Shown here one piece after another: positions 10,631-21,233 of a stretch of DNA of 64,000 nucleotides (positions within the stretch are counted from its first letter, which is position 1; every line of letters begins with the position of its first letter). A program made the position numbers and the translations under genes. The DNA is from Setomelanomma holmii (taxonomy: Eukaryota > Ascomycota > Dothideomycetes > Pleosporales > Phaeosphaeriaceae). The stretch lies in contig ML978218.1 in assembly GCA_010015745.1 (NCBI GenBank), forward strand, positions 62,001 to 126,000, given 5' to 3'. The notes below the pieces were generated by a model, which was given only the letters and a program-made list of their open reading frames with translations, was not told the DNA's origin and did not search any database.

Positions 10631-11621
10631 CTACATTGTCTTATGAAATGGACTCCAAGGCTTCATCACATCAGCCGGGCCATTCGCAATCAGTGCCTCT
10701 CGCGTCACCTCTGGCTCACCGCTACCTGACGGATGAGCCCGAGCCTTGGGAGCTTTTGCTGAGATGCTTTCTTTACCCTTTACCCCCTCTGGTGTCTTTG
10801 GTATAAGCCAGTCTGGCGTGGGTGATCTTGGCCGTTGAGTCGTCTCGGCACTCTCATCTTCATCCGAATCTTGCGCAAGTTTCGCGATCGCCGAAAGCAA
10901 ATTGGGTATCGCGGCGGCGACGATGGGCTTGTACTTGTCGCGTGCTTCCGACGACGCCTTGCTCTGGGCCTTGTCTTCCACGAACTCGTCCCTCAGCTTT
11001 ACCGGCTTTGGAAGCGTCAAGCGTTGCATAGACTCGGACGGCACGGCCGAGTGTGGACCGCGACCACTCGGCGGTGTAAGCTCGTCTGGTTGCGTTGACA
11101 CTGGAGCTGTGTCAGACGGTATGGTGGTGTGGCTGTCCACCCTCATCTTTGGGTGATTCGTATCCACATTCCCTGAGTCTCGTTGTTGATCAACCGCAGG
11201 ACCGGTCGGAGTCGAAATTTTGGATGGCTGGGCCGGTGCTGGTCGTCCACGTTCGAACGAGAATCGCCTCCTCGGACCTGTCGGTACGGACGCACATTTC
11301 GCTGTGGTTTCGGTGGAAATTCCTTCTCTGCTCATGGGCTTCGTCGGTCGCACAGTTCTTGCTGGTGATCGTGAGCGATGTCCTCACAAAAGAGCAATCT
11401 TCGCGTGTGTATGTGTGGCTTTGCATACATGACCACTCATCGGGCTCCCTTCGCAGGCGGTTCTCCTGCATCTCTGGCTGTCCTTCGTCGTTCTGGAGTA
11501 TGCCTCCCACAATGAATGGCTTCTTGCAGCAACCACAAGCTCTAACGGCGCGCAAGGCTTTTCGGAAAGCTGCTCGACATTTTTCTTTGAAGAAAGCGAC
11601 GGCGCCGTTGTGAACGCGCAT
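10631..11621 (-). CDS. Uncharacterised, largely disordered protein (3' part of a possibly split gene)
   Basis: Two exons, 11621..11429 and 11361..10631, joined by a GTATGC-to-CACCAG intron, give 307 aa from ATG 11621. The N-terminal segment is basic and amphipathic with clustered cysteines (RACGCCKKPF). The rest is Ser/Thr/Pro-rich with a single more ordered patch around YKPIVAAAIPNLLSAIAKLA. No named domain is recognised. The same frame is open upstream of this ATG as far as TAG 11646-11648, and beyond that stop lies the small membrane ORF listed next. The two may therefore be one gene cut by a nonsense codon. The exon structure is good; the function is unknown. Confidence 0.55.
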
Positions 11622-11645
11622 CCAAGATTTGGTCCTGGTCCAGCA

Positions 11646-11935
11646 CTAGTGGAAAACCTTCTGGCAGGTACTGCGGATTGGGTCCAGGATCCTGTTGAGC
11701 GCTGCATGGTACCGATCACGGTTGGGCGAGGCTTTACAATATTCGGACAGGTAAATGGTAACAACAGCGACGATGAAGATCGAGCCGAACATGCACCTGA
11801 GGAAGAGCATGCTGTCAGTGCAGAGTACACGAGGTGCGACCGTCGATGAACATACCACCATCCAGTTGACCCTTTGAAGTCCTGTCGCTTGATGATAGGC
11901 CTGGGGAATATGGCAGCGGGCGGAATCGCTGGCAT
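11646..11935 (-). CDS. Small single-pass membrane ORF, possibly the 5' part of the gene at 10631-11621
   Basis: Exons 11935..11856 and 11811..11646, with a 44-bp GTATGT-to-GACAG intron, encode 81 aa. A hydrophobic helix (FGSIFIVAVVTIYL) is followed by a basic, cysteine-containing tail. The terminating TAG at 11646-11648 is in frame with the downstream 307-aa protein. Only nine codons lie between that stop and its ATG. A joined product would be an N-terminally anchored protein with a long disordered cytosolic tail. I see no usable intron that removes the TAG. The 44-bp intron is at the short end for fungi, so confidence is moderate. Confidence 0.45.
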
Positions 11936-12185
11936 CTTGACGCTGGTAAGGTCCTGTTCTGGGTATGCGAGAGGACTGATTTCGTTGACAGCTGTTGTTT
12001 GACCCGCTGTTGAGTTCTGGTGGCACAGATAACGAGTGGGAGACGTAGCATCTAGAATGGCGACGGTAGATGTTTTATTGATTCTGACAATACGAGATAA
12101 GCTGTGATGATAACGATGGCTGAGAATTCGGCGCGAGAGTGGGTCGTTGGTTATGAGAAACAAGTTGTGCTAACTTTGGGACAGA

Positions 12186-13932
12186 TCAAGTGGCTGCTGC
12201 TGCACTCGCGCGCACTTTCTCCAGCTGTGCGTAAGCTTCCTCGATTTCGTCCTGGTAGTCCTTCTCGACTTCCTTTCTCATCACCACCTGCTTGAGATTG
12301 CGCTTAAATAGCTTTTCCGCCCGGGCAAGCAACACTGTCTCTTTGGGTATCCTAATCTCGTCGATATCTTTGGCATTTGTTTTTGCAATGACCGTTGCGT
12401 ACAGATCCTCAAGCAGCTGATCTGGGCTTGTTCTGTCCAACACGCCTTCCTTCGCTTCAACAATGACGTAAGGTGTCGGACGACCTTCGCCACCTACGCA
12501 TACGCTTTTAATGGCTGAATGCTTCAAGATGCGCGCTTCGATATCATGTGCATGAAATTTTGCCAGCCAGTTCAGCTTCGTCAGATCATCCTTGCGCGCT
12601 GAGAAGATCCACCTCGTTCGGCCATCCGAGTCAATAATTGGCGCGTATAAATCTTTCGTCTCAATACGATCAAAACCATCAAATGCAGAATTCCAGAAAG
12701 CCGCCTGGAAGATATTTACACTGCCGTCTTTGGGTCGCTCGAGCACAAGCTCGTGAAGGTCGCTCTCATCGTCCTCAATAGGGACCATCGTACTGCCGTT
12801 CTCAGGCACGAAGTCATGTGTGTACCATAGCTTCCTGTCGGCAGGACGTATGCTCATCTGGTCTCCTGTCTCAGTCGCTCCAATGAGTGGCGTTACCCGT
12901 ATGTGTTCGCACAAGTCGTCACCAACGGAGCGGTCCAAAGCCGCACCGAGGAACAGGACGAACTTCAACGACTTGAGCATAGCCTGGGTCTCCAAGTCTT
13001 CGTAAAGCGTGACGACGGTGTGTGGCGGACACATCAGACCATCTATTCGATTCATCGCCAAGACCTTCTTGAACAGCTCCGGAGAGGGGCTGGTGGCATC
13101 TGGAGGCAACATGACGCAAGGGCTCTCATAAAATGCAGGCGCAGTGATCAAGGCATGTAAGCCGGCCATCCATTGGGGCGCACAGCAATTCAAGACTGTC
13201 CGGCCGATCCAACTTTCGTGCGCAAGCCCACGAGGCCAATGGCGTTGACTAAGAAGCGTGCCGGTACCGATCGCGCTCCAGTATCCATTGGTCTGGTAGA
13301 TTGGTTTTGGCTTCCCGGTTGTGCCAGACGTGTGGATGACAATGACTGCTTCGTGCGCAACCTGCTCGAACGTCTTGTCATACGGATATCGCTCTTGCTC
13401 TACACTCTCAAGCAACCATTCCAGCGACGGCAATGCAAGTGTTCGCAGTGCTTCAGTCTCCCCGATCAGCGGCTCTCTAGTGTCGTCTTCAGCGGTTATC
13501 CAGGCTTTACAGTTTGTAGACTTGAGCAGATCCTCCAGACCTCCGGCTGACACGCGACCGTCTGGTACGAGGATCTAGAAGAGATGTCAGTAGGTGACCG
13601 CAAAGCCCACGAAAGGTGAGGGAGCATACGTTTCGACCTGTTTTCATGGTTGCAGGCACCAATATTCCGTATCTGGGATCATTCGGGCCGTAGTATGCGA
13701 TGGTGTCGTTGCTTACCGCCTCTCCTAGTTTATGATCGAGCCAGTACGCCGCCTTGTCGATTGCGCTCGCATACTGTTTCCAACTGATGGTATCGTAGCC
13801 TTTGGTCTCCCAGTCGGGGCCAGGGTAGCGCATGTAAGTATTGTTTGGAGTCCAATTCGCTCTCTCTTCGATTGCTGTTACCAGTAATTTTGCCTGCTGG
13901 TACGCATCCGTATTTTTTGGCATGGACCCCAT
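12186..13932 (-). CDS. Stand-alone adenylate-forming (ANL superfamily) enzyme, NRPS-like adenylation domain
   Basis: Exons 13932..13630 and 13574..12186 (intron GTATGC to TTCTAG) give 563 aa. The ANL core motifs are present: the phosphate-binding loop HTSGTTGKPKP near residue 183, the GATETGDQ motif near 333, and SARKDDLTKLNWLAKF near the C-terminal hinge. These enzymes activate a carboxylic acid as an acyl-AMP. The C-terminus resembles the end of adenylation domains in fungal NRPS-like reductases, but no carrier or reductase domain follows before the stop. It could act as an acyl- or aryl-CoA ligase or load a carrier in trans; the substrate is unknown. It lies head-to-tail with the UNC93-like transporter gene. 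Confidence 0.85.
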
Positions 13933-14389
13933 GTTTGTTTACAGTTGTTTGCGAGCGAGTGCGCGTGTCGATTTTCGTAGAATTGCTCAATAAGTAAAGC
14001 AGTGAGCACATACAAGTTTATACGACATGACGAAGAAGTACACACCGCCGTAGCTGTCTCAGCCCTAAAATTCTCATGCAAAGTGCCCAGGTAGTTTAAT
14101 GCTGACAGCCCTAGCACGCTGAATCCCATAGGCTGGAATCAAATCAGTTTAAGCACTTGCTGCTAGCGGATAAGCACTCTGGACTTGTCTTGGCTAACAC
14201 AGTGCTGGTGCTTAGTTCAGCCCCACCATGGCTGATAAGGCGGACAAGGAAGAACGAGTAAATCTGACGGGGCGTAAGAACAAGACGGAGTATGACTATC
14301 GAATTAGCTGTCGATCTTCTCCTTCTTCCGGAAATCAACCGCGCGTCTAGCCGTTACTAGACATTGCTCTCCACGTTAATTACCCCTAA
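13933..14389. other. Intergenic between adenylating enzyme and transporter
   Basis: 457 bp on the shared minus-strand side. It should hold the adenylating enzyme promoter and the transporter terminator; no ORF of interest is seen. Confidence 0.4.
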
Positions 14390-16104
14390 TTAGACCTTGC
14401 TCTCCACGTTGACATCTGCAGCCTTGCTATCCGCCTTTTCTTGCTCTTCTGCGATCACATCGGCAGGGATGCGATCCGGTGTAGAGTTCACCAGCATTAA
14501 CATTGGTCCTACTGCTAAGGCCATGAGCCCAAAGGTAACGCACATTCCGATAAGAGGGCTGGTCTTGATTTGCGTGTTCATGCCGTATGAAATGGCTTGT
14601 CCGATAGCCTCGAGACAGCGGAAAGCAGCACCATTGCGCACGTTTGCTAGAATGTGTCAAAATAACGTTTATAGATGCATAGTATGACGACTTACCTTGT
14701 GCATCGGTCGCGAAGGAAGAAAGAAGCCAGTACATGTACGATTGCGATAGAGGACCGGTCGTCTGGACGAAGAAGTAGGGCAAGAACGAGCGAGCGTACA
14801 GCGAATCGTCCCAGTCAATTTTGCCAGGACTATGGTTCTTGAACTGCGTCTGCATCACAATCGACCAAATGTATACGCCCAGATTGAGTATGACGACAAT
14901 CCCGAGACCGAGCTGGGCACGACGGCGTTGATTGACGCCCTTCAAGTCGAGAATGAAGCCGAGACCGAAGCACCCGACGATGCAGAAGAACGGAGAGACA
15001 AGCGACGAAAGGGCACGAGCTCGAACGCTGAAGTACGTGCCGAGATAGGTTGACCAGGTGCCGCTATTGATGGTCAGTGTAGTACAGTTTGTACAGACTC
15101 AGGTGTAACTTGCCTGTAGAAGAACGACCATATGGCCCAGAACGCCGAGAGCAAGATGAGCTTTGAGGTCATTGTCACCTTGATGAGCTTGAACTCCTTC
15201 TTGGTCGGCTGCTTCTCCGACATGAGAATGCGCGTCCCATCAGATCGCACCACCCGCTCCAGCGGCGAGATGAGGAACGCGAATGGCAGAGCCATGCATT
15301 CGATGATGAGAAAAGCAATGTACGTATCTGGTGTGACTCCACCAACCGCACCTTTGACGTGATTCTTGGACAGACTTGATAGTATGTTAGCGCTGATTTC
15401 CCATACAACCTGATTGGAGAATGGACTGACTTGATAGCACCGCCGACCAGTTGGCCCATATTGCGAGCAACGATCCAGAGTGCGAGATACTTGCCACGAG
15501 ATCCAGACGGAGCGAGTGACATGATCGTCCCGGACTCAGCAACATACCAGGTACCCGTGCCAATACCTGTGAAGAAGCCTCCTAGGATGAGGTACCACTG
15601 GTTACCAAACTTGGAGTTGCAGTAGTATGATGAGCCACGAATTGGAAACGAGCACGCTCCGATTACCAAAGCCCATTTGGCACCGAGTTTGTTGACGATG
15701 GGTCCTCCGAGCGCACAACAGATAGCCAGCATAGTGTAATTGATCGCGGTCGCAATGTTCGAAGTTTGAGGCGTAGCGAGACCACCTCCTCCGAGACCTA
15801 TGTTGTTCGGTCAGTCATATGGTCCACCATTTCAACCTTGACTCTGACACCACTGACCAGCAATCGCATCAGCCATAGCCGGACCACAAAATGCCTGGAC
15901 GCTGAGCAGCATCATCTGCGTCAAGCTGTGCTGCCAGACTCTCTTCCATAGCGGCACGGTTCTCGTATATTCTTCCATATTCATTCTCTCGTCGGCGACT
16001 TCATACACGGGCGGTGCGTTCATCGGATCGCTGCCCTTGGTGCGAAGCGCATCGTCATTCCCACCAGCGTGAGTGTTTGGCGGAGCTGCGTCGAATTTGG
16101 ACAT
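14390..16104 (-). CDS. UNC93-like major-facilitator membrane protein
   Basis: Five exons (16104..15858, 15797..15431, 15374..15114, 15063..14696, 14646..14390) give 499 aa in one frame. After a polar N-terminus come about eleven or twelve hydrophobic helices. Signature stretches are QAFCGPAMADAIAG running into LGGGGLATPQTSN, and the MFS-like loop GAKWALVIGA. Also present are ILGGFFTGIGTGTWYVAESG and a GKYLALWIVARNMGQ segment typical of fungal UNC93-like (DUF895) proteins. The third intron (15113..15064) starts with GC rather than GT, in the strong AG|GCAAGT context. Substrates are unknown for most fungal members. Its start faces the Amadoriase gene across a 1-kb divergent promoter. Confidence 0.88.
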
Positions 16105-17119
16105 CGTTGCTTAATGCCAGTAACGAACAGTTTCGAAGAGAGATGAGATGAAGAACGAGGGGTTTTGGCGATCCCCAAGGCGATGCATACTTTAAGCAGC
16201 AGACCTCACACTTCTTTATACACCCGCGCATCCCTTCCTATCTCCGCCATCCCACCTTACAATACCCTCGGCTTATCAGTGGAGCCCGGAACCATGATAC
16301 CCCAAGCTGGGGTAAAGTGATCCAATTGCCAGGGACTGTGGAGCTCTGGACGTTCGAGTTGGAGCCCGAGAGTCTGGTGGCTGCGCGCAATTCCGCGTGC
16401 AAAGAGACATCGAAAGACATCGCGCGCTACTCCTAGACAGGTAATGAGAACAGTTGGGAATAGTGGGGCATGAGACTAGTGCTGTCGTGGTATGGTGAGG
16501 GTACGCTAAGAGTGTCTTGCGAGGCTTCGGACGGTTAATGTTGCAGCGATGTTGGACGGTACGAGTCAGGTCGTTCCGCGGGCCGATCTCAGAGGCCGAT
16601 GCCGGTGGGATAGCTTGCACGATTGGGGAAGTTCGAGCAGTTCGCAGTATCCATCAACGGCTGATATAGACTCAAGCCGAATCTTGACTACGCCGATAGC
16701 CTTGTTGCGAGCGCCATAATTGTAAGGCTTCCTGAGCCTTACCCTATGCGGCAACATTAACAGTCCGAGATAGTATCGAGCCACGCGACCACCCCATCTG
16801 ACTACGATCGAGCGTTCTCTATCAGCGCCATTAGTCAAGCGATACCTTTACATCTTCATCGCCGCGGAAGGAACACCCCCTCCCTGCTTCATGTTTGCGG
16901 TGGCGTGTTCGCTCATTCAATAATACTTATCTCCATATCCTCAGAACCCAACGCTCAGCGGAAGAGTCTTTGTCTAGATGTTCTCGTAGCCAATTTCTTC
17001 AATACCCTCGAAGTTGTCACACAATCTCATTCGCGCATCAGACCCCAAATATTTTACTATCAGACTTCCATCTGAATCTTTCATTCTTCGATCTAATCAC
17101 ACTCCTGAACCCCTTCATC
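16105..17119. promoter_or_regulatory. Divergent promoter region between the UNC93-like and Amadoriase genes
   Basis: About 1.0 kb between two outward-facing starts. Short frames are present but none looks coding. Its position suggests shared or at least close regulation; no specific operator is recognised. Confidence 0.45.
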
Positions 17120-18667
17120 ATGGCACCCTTAAGAGCAACCACATCCGTCATCATCGTCGGCGGCGGCGGCACCATTGGGTCCTCCACCGCCCTCCACCTT
17201 CTCCGTGCTGGCTACACACCCTCCAACATCACCGTCCTGGACACGTATCCTATCCCGTCCGCACAATCCGCCGGCAACGACCTCAACAAGATCATGGGCA
17301 TCCGATTACGAAACCCTGTCGACCTGCAGCTCAGTCTTGAGGCGCGGCAGATGTGGAAAGAAGACGAAATACTTGCGCCGTTTTTCCATAATACTGGACG
17401 TGTAAGTCCGTTCCTTACCTCATGATTTGGGTTGGAGGTAAGATTCAATTATGCTAATGATGTTCTTTTAGTTAGATTGTGCGCACGGCGACAAGGGAAT
17501 CACCCATCTAAAGTCTGCCTATCAGGCCCTCCTGAACGCCAACGCCGGTCTCGAAACAACTAATGAATGGCTCGATGATGAAGACGCCATCCTCGCAAAG
17601 ATGCCCTTACTCCCACGCTCCCAAATCAGCGGGTGGAAAGCAATCTTCAGCCAAGACGGCGGCTGGCTCGCCGCTGCGAAAGCGATCAATGCAATCGGCA
17701 AGTACTTACGTGCGCAAGGGGTCAAGTTCGGGTTCTATGGAGCCGGAACGTTCAAGGCGCCGCTGCTAGCTGAGGGAGTGTGTATTGGGGTCGAGACGGT
17801 GGATGGGAGCAGGTACTATGCTGATAAGGTTGTGCTTGCGGCGGGGGCGTGGAGTTCGGTGTTGGTTGATTTGGAGGGGCAGTGTGTTTCCAAGGTACGT
17901 ACCTTCTTGTCCTTGCCTCTCCTTCAATTTGCCCTTGACGAGGAGGACATGTGGCTTGGCGAATGCTGATGATACTTACGTAGGCTTGGGTATACGCACA
18001 CATCCAACTCAAACCCGCCGAAGCAGCGGCATACAAATCCACACCCGTCATGTACAACGGCGACGTAGGGTTCTTCTTCGAACCCAATGAGCACGGCATC
18101 ATCAAGATCTGCGACGAGTTTCCAGGATTCACGCGCTTCAAGCAACATCAGCCATATGGTGCCTCAGCACCTAAGCGTATTTCGGTCCCGAGATCGCATG
18201 CGAAGCATCCCGGCGATACCTATCCTGATGCGTCGGAGCAAAGTGTCAGGAAAGCGGTTGCCACGTTCTTGCCGCAGTTCAAAGATAAGGAGTTTGTGAG
18301 GAGGGAAATGTGTTGGTGTACGGATACGGCGGATGCGAATTTGTTGATTTGTGAGCATCCGGGGTGGAGGAACTTTGTGGTTGCGACGGGGGATAGTGGG
18401 TAAGTGAATATGTTCAACAATGGTGATTTTCATCGACTGACAAGTGCTTGCAGGCATTCATTCAAGCTTTTACCAAATATTGGCAAACATGTTGTGGAGT
18501 TGCTCGAGGGTACGCTGGCGGATGATCTAGCGCATGCTTGGAGATGGCGACCTGGGATTGGTGATCCGCTGAAATCGAGACGGGCGGCGCCGGCGAAGGA
18601 TCTGGCGGATATGCCTGGATGGAACCATGATGAATTGCCCAAGTCAAAATTGCAGTACTGCACATGA
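17120..18667 (+). CDS. Fructosyl amino acid oxidase (Amadoriase), FAD-dependent
   Basis: Four exons (17120..17401, 17472..17894, 17984..18399, 18454..18667) give 444 aa, the normal size for this enzyme. It oxidises Amadori products such as fructosyl-lysine or fructosyl-valine to glucosone, the free amino acid and hydrogen peroxide. The FAD-binding motif VIIVGGGGTIGSSTAL is at residues 10-25. NDLNKIMGIRLRNP and LDCAHGDKGI follow, as in the family. CWCTDTAD near residue 343 carries the cysteine that binds FAD covalently in characterised Amadoriases. VVATGDSGHSFKLLPNIGK completes the C-terminal FAD contact across the last intron. The C-terminus lacks an obvious SKL-type peroxisomal signal (it ends KLQYCT), so the location is uncertain. 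Confidence 0.92.
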
Positions 18668-18764
18668 AGAACTCAACGCATTCAATATAAGACTGAAAGA
18701 CTATGATTAAAAGCATCTGCTCCACCTTTCAGCCGCGTGGGCTGCAAAGACTGAACCGATTGGT

Positions 18765-20274
18765 CTATTTGTCGCCCATAAATCTACGCTTAGCGCCAGG
18801 ATAGTGTTCGAAAGCTACGTAGCCATACGGAGTCGGCGAAGCCCTTGTGTGCGCTTCGTATAGTAGCTTATATCCGCGCACCAGATTGGCCAAGAATTCC
18901 TTTACCTCCAATGTGTCGCCCCAGTACCCCACCAGAATCGATAATTCGTCCTCGGGAACATGTGGGCGTTCCATTATAGCCTCTTCTGGTGTGTACCGTT
19001 CTTGACTGTCGACAAAGTTGAGGGTATCGCCGGACGCAATTTGAAGCAATGCATAGAAACAAACATAGTCCAGGGAGTGAAAGGCTCGAAGCAGACGGAA
19101 AATAGGAAGCCAAGTGCCCTGTAAGAGACGAAAATTATGCAGGGTGAGTTTGCGGAGTGGCTGCTGATCCAGAGACTGCAAAAATTGTACGATCGTGCTC
19201 TCGTTCAAAGAAAAGCGTGTTAGCGTAAGCATTTCGAGTTTGCAAAATGCTGTACATTGGAGGGTGCGCATCGAAGCATTACAAGCCTGGCATTGCGACG
19301 TCTCGCTGCATGCTTGTATGTCAAGAGCAGCAACATGCGAGATGCGAGCATCGATGGCAACAGGAGAAAAGACGTGCTGATTGTCGTGAACTTCAAGGTA
19401 TGACAGGCTCGAAAATCCGAAGCTTGGCCATATATGAGGCAGCGACCAGGTGTCTCCGTAAGTTGTATTGAGCGTGCCATGTGGGGAACGGTGCCAGCCG
19501 GGAACAAAATCCCCCTTATGAACCACGACCGTGACCACCTGCCTGTTGAATCCGCTTTCTTTGATCGCTTGGCACAACGGATTGTTGCGGCCTGGCAGAA
19601 AATGTACTCCAGAGTCCCACTGGTGGAGCCAACCGATGGAAATTGTAGTCGATGATCTCCACTTTATGGTCCGAAAAACCAATAGCTTCTAGCATATGTC
19701 GCAAGCCTACGACATGATCGATTTGGTCTGCTGGCTGTACGGGGGTTAAGCTGATCTCTCCAATGCTGCTTGGCTCTTGGAGGAGATGGAATATCTCTGT
19801 CAATAGGGCGAGAGCACGTCCCCGGGACTCAAACAGGCGCTGATTGGGAATGACCGTTGAGGTCATGTGGATGAGCTCTGACGATAACGGATGAAGCTCT
19901 AGATGACCGAGCCACAACTGGAAGTGTGGCCCGTGGGGTGACGTGCGTGGATCGGACAGCGGAGGCAGAGTATAGAGGCCATGATCAATGAATCCGACGT
20001 GATCGATCTCGTCTCTCCAGCTTTCAATCCTTAATATTCCACGTAGTGTCATGAGACCCTCCTCAGTGAGGATGACGTGAAGACATCTGAGCTTTGATTC
20101 GAGCAAACCCGTCATGAGTAGATTGGTAAACTCCCTCCACCGTTTGTTGACGCCACGCATGGCGACACAATCGTGCACGTTGAAATTGCTGTTTATCAGA
20201 TCTGCAACTTCGCCCGGCACCCTCGGCCGCCATGGATAAGGATTTTCCGGTTTGGAGGGCATTTTGCGCGACAT
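18765..20274 (-). pseudogene. F-box-like protein gene needing a frame change
   Basis: The first part, from ATG 20274 (MSRKMPSKPENP), has a weak F-box-like start: RVPGEVADLINSNF, then VNKRWREF. It continues as a leucine-rich helical protein to about 19625. There it runs into an unlikely tail and a stop at 19516. The next frame continues with SGVHFLPGRNNPLC and QVVTVVVHKGDFVPGWH, then leucine-rich segments to the stop at 18765. The switch is by one base. It could be a frameshift mutation, a sequencing error, or a 43-bp intron with a weak GTGGAG donor and CACCAG acceptor, which would be unusually short. Function, if any, would be substrate recognition for SCF ubiquitin ligase; the F-box match itself is tentative. 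Confidence 0.45.
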
Positions 20275-20454
20275 ATCGTGCGTCCAACCGCCGCTGAATG
20301 TATGAGCGATAGGAATGGTGAAAGAGATCTGGTTAATGGATAAAGCTGGGAAGTTGTAACGAAGCAAACGATGACGGGTGTTGATGTGACACCTCCGACG
20401 ATACTGCAAATTAGGGATCCAGTAGACCGGGCGCCCGGAGTCCGATGACAGCAC

Positions 20455-21233
20455 CTGCTGTAGATTCGTGCGGCATCTTCTTGTGGAAAGATCGAGGTGT
20501 TGAGGGGAAGGATTGGTGCCAATTGGTGGAAAGAGTGATGTCTCAGGTCAGTCCAAACTTCACATCGCACTCTATGTCGAATCTGAAGCTCAAAGGGAGG
20601 CAAAGAGTTCTATAGCTAGGACCAGATTGTTACTAGTTCACGTATTGCGCAATACCATACCTACTGTATACACTGAACAGCGGTCCGGGCAACGTCCTCG
20701 GCGTCCCTCGCAGCAGCGTCCAGAAATAAGCTGGGCGAGATGGTCATGATCAAAACGGAGGTAGCAAAAGTTAGTGCCTATCGTGAAGGCGTCGAAGTGA
20801 CGCAAGTAAAGAGAAATGGAATGTTTATTGAAGTTGGGTGTGACACAAAGTCCAAGCGTGACTTCGCGGAAAGGAAACCGCGACTGGGTCTGTGCTTAAT
20901 CTAGCGCGTCCATGACGTTAGCCACTACGTGAGCGAAAGTGTGAGCCATGGATCAATGTTGCGGCTCTTTGTCGCCTAGAGATGCCGTCCTTTCACTCTC
21001 TGTGCTCGGTCTCACTTCACGTTCACTTGCATGGTTAGTCATGCCGTTCGTCTAGGCAGTGCTCGATTCCGTCCGCTCTTCACCAACCGCGCTCGCCTTC
21101 ATCGCTGTTGCCTCTGACGCAACTTTTCTTCGCCCAACTCAAATTCACGCCGCACTGCATCTCCACGCGTGCAATTTGATCCGAGTCAACCATACATCTG
21201 CGCCCATCGAGTCCCACTGGACTTGAGTCCGTA
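20455..21233. promoter_or_regulatory. Divergent intergenic region upstream of RAD26
   Basis: About 0.8 kb between the F-box-like frame and RAD26. It holds the promoter and 5' leader of RAD26; no further gene is seen. Confidence 0.45.

Noticed and set aside
11646..11657. A 12-bp intron removing the TAG between the two ORFs
   Set aside because: Far below any known spliceosomal intron length.
11384..12163. 259-aa minus-strand frame
   Set aside because: Overlaps the spliced 81-aa/307-aa frames in another frame and is rich in Ser/Arg without any domain.
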